A stretch of DNA of 64,000 nucleotides from Enterococcus villorum (GTDB lineage Bacteria; Bacillota; Bacilli; Lactobacillales; Enterococcaceae). The DNA lies in NCBI RefSeq assembly GCF_007990225.1, contig NZ_BJWF01000001.1, positions 62,001-126,000 of the forward strand, given 5' to 3'. Each line of letters starts with the position of its first letter. Positions within the stretch are counted from its first letter, which is position 1. Below are positions 55,084-64,000 of the stretch, piece after piece. A program made the position numbers and the translations under genes. The notes under the pieces were generated by a model, which was given only the letters and a program-made list of their open reading frames with translations, ran no database searches and was not told the origin of the DNA.

Positions 55084-55725
55084 CTAATGTTGACTATTTT
55101 TGACAATGGTAGAAACAGTTGCCAAAAAATCTTCTTTACCGTAAAATTCTTGGTTCAATAATTCCGGGAAAATTTCATTAAAGAAATAGTTGACGGAAGG
55201 ACGATGTTCAAATGCTTTAATTGTTGTCACTGCTTCAACAAACATTTCTTTGTAAACTTTTTCTGGATTGTTCTTGATTATTTCTTCAAAAGATTCGTAC
55301 AATAAATCTACTTTATCTGAAATAGCTAATAATTCACCTTCAATTGTTTCATCTTTGCCTTCAAAAAGCCTTCTACGATAAACAGCTTGAAACTCTTCAG
55401 GAATCTCTTGCTTGATAAATTCATCCGTCATTTTTTCTTCAACTGTTTGTAACATCCCACGCAATTCTTTACTTGCATACTTTACTGGTGTTTTGATATC
55501 ACCAATGAAACGCTCAGTATAATCGTGATTTAATGCTTTTTCATAAAGCAATTTCCAATCAATTTCATAGCCATTCGCTTCTTCAATGTCCCCTAACACT
55601 TGAGCAATCGAAGCCACTCGATAAGAATGAGCAGCAACAGTATGTTCAGTAAATTTGAAAAAACCTGGTGCGCGCGTGATTTTTTCTAAATTATTCAACC
55701 CTAATATAAATTCATTTAATCCCAT
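55084..55725 (-). CDS. HD-domain phosphohydrolase, YfbR-like
   Basis: The 213-residue protein has the HD metal site spread over TEHTVAAHSYRV (His near 33) and ALNHDYTERFIGD (His-Asp near 68), as in YfbR-type 5'-deoxynucleotidases. It is soluble and its length is normal. Such enzymes dephosphorylate deoxynucleoside monophosphates. It begins the leftward group with carbonic anhydrase and LysR. Confidence 0.85.
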   Translation of the reverse strand: MGLNEFILGLNNLEKITRAPGFFKFTEHTVAAHSYRVASIAQVLGDIEEANGYEIDWKLLYEKALNHDYTERFIGDIKTPVKYASKELRGMLQTVEEKMTDEFIKQEIPEEFQAVYRRRLFEGKDETIEGELLAISDKVDLLYESFEEIIKNNPEKVYKEMFVEAVTTIKAFEHRPSVNYFFNEIFPELLNQEFYGKEDFLATVSTIVKNSQH

Positions 55726-55842
55726 GAATAGCCCCCCTCATGAAGTTACTTTTCGGATGATTTTAACATTAAATAACTGATTTTCGCAATCATCGTGTTT
55801 GTACCATAAAAAATGTTAAACCTTTAACAAAACGCTATATTT

Positions 55843-55879
55843 ATAAAAAATAGAAACTAGAAGAAAATCTCTAGTTTCT
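55843..55879 (-). terminator. Terminator after the CRISPR array
   Basis: Read leftward, TAGAAACTAGA and TCTAGTTTCTA form a perfect 11-bp stem followed by TTTTTT. It lies just past the last repeat. Confidence 0.75.
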
Positions 55880-55882
55880 ACA

Positions 55883-55985
55883 TAAAAATAATATCATTCA
55901 AACAACATAGCTCTAAAACTTAATTTTCCGCTTATGTTCACGTCACCAAGTTTTGGAAGCATTCAAAACAACATAGCTCTAAAAC
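55883..55985 (-). CRISPR. Orphan type II-A CRISPR mini-array: two repeats, one spacer
   Basis: Read leftward, a 36-base repeat (55985-55950) starts GTTTTAGAGCTATGTTG and ends GAATGCTTCCAAAAC, the class used by enterococcal and streptococcal Cas9 systems. A 31-base spacer (55949-55919) follows, then a second repeat (55918-55883) whose first ~20 bases are identical but whose end is degenerate, as expected of the last repeat. The leader side ends in TTTCTGCGAG, matching the leader-end motif of type II-A arrays. No cas gene is in the window. Confidence 0.88.
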
Positions 55986-56124
55986 CTCGCAGAAAAATTT
56001 TTCTATGCGGTTTATCTTCAAACTACTCGTCCATAGCAAAACTTTTGTCTTGAATGCTTCGATATTTTCTTGCTTTAAAATAGGTTGTTTGGTTTATAAT
56101 ATATCATTTGTTTGAGCGGATCAA
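55986..56124 (-). promoter_or_regulatory. CRISPR leader with promoter and anti-repeat-like stretch
   Basis: Read leftward, a promoter TTGATC-N17-TATTAT (56124-56119, 56101-56096) lies ~105 bases before the first repeat. At about 56071-56056, GAAGCATTCAAGACAA matches the complement of the repeat's 3' half with one or two mismatches, followed by AAGTTTTGCTATGG. This resembles the anti-repeat part of a tracrRNA. Confidence 0.65.
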
Positions 56125-56165
56125 CACATTTTTTTATCTGTTTTAAAAAACAATTTAGGCGTGTG

Positions 56166-56803
56166 TTAATTTTTTTGCCAGTTCGTTGGGTCTTTTTTCC
56201 ATTCTTTCAATAGCGTTAATTCTGCTTCATCAATGTATTTTTCTTCTAAAGCAGCTTCGATCAATTCTGAATAGTTGGTTAAGGTGAAAAGAGGCAGTCC
56301 AGCTTTTTCAAAATTTTCTTTTCCTGCAGGTAGTTCATAGGTGAAAATTGCTGCAACTCCTAAAACATTTGCGCCTTCTCTTTTAGCAGCTTCTGCAGCT
56401 TCTAAAACACTACCACCGGTTGAAATCAAATCTTCAATCACCACCATTTTTTGTCCTTCAAAAATACGCCCTTCGATTTGATTTCCTTTGCCATGTGCTT
56501 TTGCTTTGCTACGAATATACACCATAGGTAAGTCTAAGATTTCCGCTACCCACGCAGCATGAGGAATGCCGGCAGTCGCTGTTCCAGCAATCACTTCCAC
56601 TTCGGGAAAAGCTTGCTTGATTTTTTCTGCTAGACCTTTGGCGATCTCTTTTCTTACCTTCGGATAACTCATGGTAATACGATTATCACAATAAATTGGG
56701 CTTTTTAGACCACTTGCCCAAGTGAACGGTTCATTTGGACTAAGAAAAACAGCTTGAATTTCTAATAAATCTTTGGCAATTTTTTGTTCGATCGATTTCA
56801 AAT

Positions 56804-56816
<13 letters not shown>
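56166..56816 (-). CDS. pyrE: Orotate phosphoribosyltransferase
   Basis: The 216-residue enzyme converts orotate and PRPP to OMP. The PRPP-binding motif [17 protein letters not shown] lies near residue 122, and the N-terminal [16 protein letters not shown] is typical. Its start overlaps the end of pyrF by 13 bases. It is the last gene of the operon; the CRISPR leader begins ~40 bases beyond its stop, with no clear terminator between. Confidence 0.95.
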
Positions 56817-59216
<2,400 letters not shown>

Positions 59217-59266
59217 ATCTACTCTCCTCTTTGAGACTTATTGTGAACAATTGTTCGATAAAATTT

Positions 59267-59350
59267 GAGACAAAAATGCACCGCTCCAATATAAAAACAC
59301 GATATTTTTATAGCGCTGGTTCCACTAAGGAGAAAGAGCACTTTTGTCCC
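59267..59350. repeat. Hairpin repeat in the carB-pyrK gap
   Basis: GAGACAAAAATGC and GCACTTTTGTCCC, with inner CGCTCC/GGAG pairing, form a long imperfect hairpin. The + strand is followed by TTTTTT. It resembles the GGGACAAAA-type intergenic elements of Enterococcus (from memory). Leftward it interrupts an otherwise tightly packed operon and could dampen expression of pyrK onward. Confidence 0.65.
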
Positions 59351-59420
59351 TTTTTTCATCTATAATCGATCGAGTTTTTTCTTGGACGAAATGATCGATC
59401 TTCTTTAGAAAAAATCTGTT

Positions 59421-62400
59421 TTAGATTGCTTTTGTTGAGAAAGCACGTGATTCCATTACCCGAATGATCGCATCTGCTGTATCAAGCGAGGTAAATAATG
59501 GAATACCATGTTCCACTGCTTCTCGGCGGATAATAAAGCCATCTTTAGAAGCATTACCCCGATCCTTATCAATCGTGTTGACCACCACTTGGGCTTTGCC
59601 TTCACGAATCAGCTCTACCACATTTTTTTCCGTTGCATTTTCAGAAATTTTAGCTACTGGTGTGACGATTAATCCATGTTTTTCAAAAAAGGCAGCTGTA
59701 TGTTTCGTTGCTAATAAACTATAGCCGATTTCTGAAAAACGTTTAGCTAATTCTAGCGCTTCTTCTTTGGTTTCATCCGCAATAGTAAATAAGACAGCTC
59801 CATAATCTGGCAAACGTAGTCCTGATGCTTCAAATGCTTTGTATAGTGCTTTGTCTAAATTCTGATCTGATCCCATTACTTCCCCAGTTGACTTCATTTC
59901 TGGTCCTAAATAGGTATCTACTTGTTGTAGTTTGGTAAATGAGAAGACAGGAGCTTTCACGTGAACATTTGGAGCTTCTGGGTACAATCCATTTTCATAA
60001 CCTAAGTCTGTTAATTTTTCACCTAAAATCACTTTTGTCGCAATCTGAGCCATTGGAATGCCTGTCACTTTACTTAAAAACGGAACTGTACGACTAGCTC
60101 GTGGATTCACTTCAATGACATACACTTGATTTTCATGAATAACGAATTGGATGTTCATCATCCCGATACAGTTTAATCCTCTAGCCAAGCGAATCGTATA
60201 ATCTTCAATTGTTTGTTTAATTTCAGCTGATAGGAACTGTGGAGGATAAACAGCCATGGAATCACCAGAATGCACTCCAGCCCGTTCCACATGTTCCATA
60301 ATCCCAGGAATTAAGACCGTTTCACCATCACAAATGGCATCCACTTCACATTCACTTCCAAGCAAATATCGATCGATTAAAACTGGGTGTTCCGGAGACG
60401 CCTTAACTGCATGTTCCATGTAATCTTCCAGATCATGCTGATTTTCAACAATTTCCATGGCTCTGCCACCTAAGACGTAACTTGGTCTTACTAAAACAGG
60501 ATAACCGATTTTTGCAGCGATTTCGACGGCTGCTTCTTTACTTGTTGCAGTATCTCCAAGCGGCTGAGGTACTTCGAGATTTCTTAAGGCTTGTTCAAAT
60601 AAGTCACGATTTTCTGCACGGTCTAAATCTTCAATTGTCGTACCTAAAATTTTCACTCCAGCTTTTACTAAAGGCTCTGCTAAATTGATCGCTGTTTGTC
60701 CGCCAAATTGGACGATCACACCAATAGGTTGTTCCAATTCAATGACATTCATCATATCTTCAAAAGTCAGTGGTTCGAAATACAATTTATCAGAAATGGA
60801 AAAATCAGTAGAGACTGTCTCTGGATTGCTATTCATGATAATTGCTTCATAGCCAGCTTGTTGAATGGCTTTAACAGAATGAACGGTCGCATAATCAAAT
60901 TCTACACCTTGACCAATGCGAATCGGTCCAGATCCTAAAACCAATACAGAATCTTTGGTTGATTTTTTACTTTCATTCTCTACTTCATAAGAGCTATAAA
61001 AATAAGGAGTCTGTGATTCAAATTCAGCGGCACAAGTATCAACCATTTTATAGACAGGTTTAATGTTGTGTTTCATCCGTAATTCTCTGACTTGTTTTGC
61101 TTCAGTTTTCCACAATTCCGCAATTTTTTTATCTGTAAAGCCATTTTGTTTCACAACTTGTAGCAAATGCTCGTCATAAGGATGCGCCGTTAATTCTTGT
61201 TCTAATTCAATAATGTGAAGCAATTTATCTAAGAAAAATAAATCAATCTTTGTTAAGTCGGCAATATCTTCAATTGGATACCCACGGCGAATGGCTTCGG
61301 CTACATAAAACAAGCGGTCGTCTTGTGCTCGTACAACTTTTTGGATCAATGTGCTATCATCTATTTCTTTTAATTCTGGAAGTTCTAGATGATGCGTTCC
61401 AATTTCCAGAGAGCGGACTGCTTTTAAAAGAGACTCTTCAATATTTCTACCAATAGCCATGACTTCACCAGTCGCTTTCATTTGTGTTCCTAATACTCGT
61501 TCGCCATTTTCAAATTTATCAAAAGGCCAACGAGGTATTTTGGCTACAACATAATCAAGTGCTGGTTCAAATTCAGCATAAGTTGTTCCTGTGACTGGAT
61601 TTTTCATTTCATCAAGGGTTAAACCTAAAGCAATTTTCGCTGCTAATTTCGCAATTGGATAACCGGTGGCTTTACTCGCTAATGCAGAAGAGCGTGAAAC
61701 ACGTGGGTTAACCTCGATGACGTAGTAATTGAAGCTATGTGGGTCAAGAGCTAATTGAACATTACAACCACCTTCGATTTTTAAAGCACGGATAATGGAT
61801 AATGAAGCATCACGCAACATTTGGTATTCATGATCAGACAACGTTTGACTTGGAGCAAATACGATGGAATCTCCCGTATGAATACCCACTGGATCAAAGT
61901 TCTCCATGTTACAAACAACAATAGCGTTATCTGCTGAATCTCGCATCACTTCATATTCAATTTCTTTAAACCCAGCGATACTTCTTTCAATTAAACACTG
62001 AGTAACGGGTGACAAACTAAGACCATTTTCAGCAATTACACGAAGCTCTTCTTCATTTTTACACATACCACCACCTGTACCACCAAGCGTGAATGCCGGG
62101 CGGACGATGATCGGATAACCAATTTTATTTGCAAAAGCAACAGCATCTTCCACTGTTGTAACGATTTCAGATTCGGGGATAGGTTGGTTTAATTCTTCCA
62201 TCAACTTTTTAAATAAATCACGGTCTTCTGCTTGATCAATTGCCGATAATTTTGTTCCTAACAGCTCAATTCCTAGTTCATCTAAGATTCCAGATTCTGC
62301 TAGTTCCATCGCCATATTTAGTCCAGTTTGTCCGCCTAATGTCGGCAACAAAGCATCTGGACGTTCTTTTCGTAAAATTCTTGAGACAAATTCTAATGTA

Positions 62401-62606
62401 ATTGGTTCAATATATACTTGATCCGCAATTTCTTTATCGGTCATGATGGTTGCAGGATTGGAATTGACTAATACCACCTCATACCCTTCTTCTTTTAAAG
62501 CCAGACAAGCTTGTGTTCCTGCGTAATCAAATTCTGCTGCTTGTCCGATAATAATCGGTCCAGAACCAATGACCATAATTTTTTTAATATCTGTACGTTT
62601 TGGCAT
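59421..62606 (-). CDS. carB: Carbamoyl-phosphate synthase large subunit
   Basis: The 1061-residue enzyme makes carbamoyl phosphate from bicarbonate, ammonia and ATP. It has two homologous ATP-grasp halves, each opening with a GSGPI(I/R)IGQ(A/G)xEFDYA motif (near residues 14 and 560), and a C-terminal allosteric domain. Its start lies two bases after carA. Local carbonic anhydrase may help supply bicarbonate (inference). Confidence 0.96.
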   Translation of the reverse strand: MPKRTDIKKIMVIGSGPIIIGQAAEFDYAGTQACLALKEEGYEVVLVNSNPATIMTDKEIADQVYIEPITLEFVSRILRKERPDALLPTLGGQTGLNMAMELAESGILDELGIELLGTKLSAIDQAEDRDLFKKLMEELNQPIPESEIVTTVEDAVAFANKIGYPIIVRPAFTLGGTGGGMCKNEEELRVIAENGLSLSPVTQCLIERSIAGFKEIEYEVMRDSADNAIVVCNMENFDPVGIHTGDSIVFAPSQTLSDHEYQMLRDASLSIIRALKIEGGCNVQLALDPHSFNYYVIEVNPRVSRSSALASKATGYPIAKLAAKIALGLTLDEMKNPVTGTTYAEFEPALDYVVAKIPRWPFDKFENGERVLGTQMKATGEVMAIGRNIEESLLKAVRSLEIGTHHLELPELKEIDDSTLIQKVVRAQDDRLFYVAEAIRRGYPIEDIADLTKIDLFFLDKLLHIIELEQELTAHPYDEHLLQVVKQNGFTDKKIAELWKTEAKQVRELRMKHNIKPVYKMVDTCAAEFESQTPYFYSSYEVENESKKSTKDSVLVLGSGPIRIGQGVEFDYATVHSVKAIQQAGYEAIIMNSNPETVSTDFSISDKLYFEPLTFEDMMNVIELEQPIGVIVQFGGQTAINLAEPLVKAGVKILGTTIEDLDRAENRDLFEQALRNLEVPQPLGDTATSKEAAVEIAAKIGYPVLVRPSYVLGGRAMEIVENQHDLEDYMEHAVKASPEHPVLIDRYLLGSECEVDAICDGETVLIPGIMEHVERAGVHSGDSMAVYPPQFLSAEIKQTIEDYTIRLARGLNCIGMMNIQFVIHENQVYVIEVNPRASRTVPFLSKVTGIPMAQIATKVILGEKLTDLGYENGLYPEAPNVHVKAPVFSFTKLQQVDTYLGPEMKSTGEVMGSDQNLDKALYKAFEASGLRLPDYGAVLFTIADETKEEALELAKRFSEIGYSLLATKHTAAFFEKHGLIVTPVAKISENATEKNVVELIREGKAQVVVNTIDKDRGNASKDGFIIRREAVEHGIPLFTSLDTADAIIRVMESRAFSTKAI

Positions 62607-62608
62607 GT

Positions 62609-63685
62609 TTATTTCTCCTCTCCTGCATCCATCATTTCCATAAATTCATCAAATAAATGAAGGGCATCATGTGGACCCGGAGCTGCATCAGGATGAAATT
62701 GCACACTAAAAGCTGGATAATGACGATGCTTAACGCCTTCGACCGTTCCATCATTGACTTCCACGTGTGTCACCATTAAACGTTCAGGATCGACTGTTTG
62801 TTCATCTACTGCGTACCCATGATTTTGAGATGTGAAATCGATTCTACCCGTAGCAACTTCTCGAACGGGATGATTCAAGCCACGATGACCAAATTTCATT
62901 TTATAAGTGTCTGCACCATTCGCTAATGCAAACAGCTGGTGACCTAAGCAGATACCAAAAATTGGTATTTTCCCTTGGATTTCACGAATCATTTCAATTG
63001 CTTCTGGTACATCTTTTGGATCACCAGGTCCATTGGTTAACATCACGCCATCAGGAGCAAGAGAAAGGATAGTTTTTGCATCTGTATTATATGGTAAAAC
63101 CGTTAAATTGCAGTTTCTTTTACTTAATTCTCGTAAAATACTATGTTTCAATCCAAAATCAATTACCACGACATTTTTTCCTGTTCCAGGACTTGGATAG
63201 GGTTTGTTCGTTGAAACTTGTTGGACTTGATTAGTAGGAAGAACGGTCGCTTTTAATTGATCAAATGCATGTTCAAAGGAATCTCCTGCATCGACAATAC
63301 TCGCTTTCATCGTACCAACTTGACGAATTTTTCTCGTTAATGCGCGGGTATCAATTCCTGATATTCCAGGAATTCCTTTACGTTTTAAAAATTCATCTAA
63401 TGTTATTTGACTGCGCCAGTTAGAGGCAACTCGTGCATGCTCTTTCACTACTACACCTTTACAAGTAGGTGAAATCGATTCATAATCATCACGGTTGACC
63501 CCGTAATTTCCTACCATTGGATAAGTAAAAGTAATAATCTGACCGTTAAAACTTTGATCGGTGATCGTTTCCTGATACCCTGTCATACTGGTTGTAAAAA
63601 CAATTTCACCAAATACATTAGCGCTTGCGCCAAACGCTTTTCCTTTAAATACTGTGCCGTCTTCTAGAATCAACATTCGTTCCAT
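62609..63685 (-). CDS. carA: Carbamoyl-phosphate synthase small subunit
   Basis: The 358-residue glutaminase subunit releases ammonia for CarB. The nucleophile Cys lies in [11 protein letters not shown] and the catalytic His/Glu in [12 protein letters not shown]. The start at 63685 is set by AAAGGAGG twelve to fifteen bases upstream; the longer frame would begin inside that site. It lies five bases after pyrC. Confidence 0.95.
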   Translation of the reverse strand: MERMLILEDGTVFKGKAFGASANVFGEIVFTTSMTGYQETITDQSFNGQIITFTYPMVGNYGVNRDDYESISPTCKGVVVKEHARVASNWRSQITLDEFLKRKGIPGISGIDTRALTRKIRQVGTMKASIVDAGDSFEHAFDQLKATVLPTNQVQQVSTNKPYPSPGTGKNVVVIDFGLKHSILRELSKRNCNLTVLPYNTDAKTILSLAPDGVMLTNGPGDPKDVPEAIEMIREIQGKIPIFGICLGHQLFALANGADTYKMKFGHRGLNHPVREVATGRIDFTSQNHGYAVDEQTVDPERLMVTHVEVNDGTVEGVKHRHYPAFSVQFHPDAAPGPHDALHLFDEFMEMMDAGEEK

Positions 63686-63690
63686 TTTTC

Positions 63691-64000
63691 TTACGCCTCC
63701 TTTTGCCACGCTAGTTTTCCATCTACAAAGGTGAATAAGGTTTCACCTTTCACATTCCAACCAACAAAAGGCGTATTTTCTCCTTTTGATAAGAAATCCT
63801 TTTTATCAATGGTCGTTGAATGTGCAATATCGAAGATGGCTAAGTCTGCGGGTGCACCGATCTTCAGTACTCCTGCATTTAGCTGGAAGATTTCAGCTGG
63901 TTTTGTGGCCATCCAATTGATCACTTGTTCTAATGTAAAACGATTTGTTTCAACAAAATGGGTATAGATTAATTGAAAGGCTGTTTCACTACCCACAATA
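63691..64000 (-). CDS. pyrC: Dihydroorotase, C-terminal part; 5' end outside the window
   Basis: The frame is open to the right edge, so the gene continues outside. The ~102 visible residues are the end of an amidohydrolase ([43 protein letters not shown]), typical of PyrC. It closes carbamoyl aspartate to dihydroorotate. The operon's regulatory leader must lie further right. Confidence 0.92.
   Translation of the reverse strand, partial: IVGSETAFQLIYTHFVETNRFTLEQVINWMATKPAEIFQLNAGVLKIGAPADLAIFDIAHSTTIDKKDFLSKGENTPFVGWNVKGETLFTFVDGKLAWQKEA

Overview
The window looks like chromosome from a low-GC Gram-positive of the genus Enterococcus (inference). The evidence is an AT-rich sequence with strong GGAGG-type ribosome sites, TTGACA/TATAAT promoters, and a set of lactic-acid-bacterium genes: an Ldh-2-type L-lactate dehydrogenase, a CiaRH-like two-component pair, TrpXYZ and Met ABC transporters, an LCP protein, RqcH, and the pyr order pyrC-carA-carB-pyrK-pyrDB-pyrF-pyrE. 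It also carries an orphan type II-A CRISPR array with a 36-bp enterococcal/streptococcal-type repeat. The species cannot be fixed from the sequence alone.

Layout, left half. Bases 1-3.7 kb hold azlC (cut by the window edge) and azlD, a MurJ/YtgP-type flippase and a DegV protein. At 3.8-6.6 kb is a two-gene operon of a small conserved protein and a MoxR-AAA/VWA fusion, with a perfect inverted repeat in its leader. At 6.9-8.6 kb is a GH13 alpha-glucosidase behind a cre-like site. At 9.0-10.8 kb is a leftward vitamin B6 salvage operon (pdxK, ECF S-component, DUF436). At 11.1-14.4 kb are two unrecognised tandem paralogues built from a repeated beta-type motif. Next come an AMP-binding enzyme, a tyrosine-recombinase homologue lacking its catalytic residues, a small membrane protein, ciaRH-like genes, and a TetR-controlled ABC exporter operon with two operators bracketing its promoter. 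An RpiR regulator is divergent from a Gfo/Idh oxidoreductase, followed by two small proteins and ldh.

Layout, middle. Bases 27.5-30 kb are an accessory island of three unrecognised genes in AT-rich, gene-poor DNA. One of them encodes a protein with two EPIYA/ITIM-like tyrosine motifs and an internal duplication. Bases 30.3-39 kb are a fucoside-utilisation locus: lipoprotein, two permeases, GH29 fucosidase, DUF624 protein, secreted protein and a membrane AraC regulator. It is decaying, with three independent lesions. topB is split by one in-frame stop codon at 41.15 kb.

Layout, right half. This part is mostly leftward: LCP protein, aroE, trpXYZ behind a Trp-codon leader peptide and attenuator, a membrane protein, then rqcH (rightward), metQIN with a short MetN, a LysR-carbonic anhydrase pair, an HD phosphohydrolase, the one-spacer CRISPR array, and the de novo pyrimidine operon running off the right edge in pyrC.

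Several families of intergenic hairpin repeats are scattered through the window; two copies are near-identical and lie in opposite orientation. The observations most worth following are the CRISPR mini-array with an anti-repeat-like stretch in its leader, the trp attenuator, the two families of unknown repeat proteins, and the cluster of broken genes (fucosidase locus and topB).
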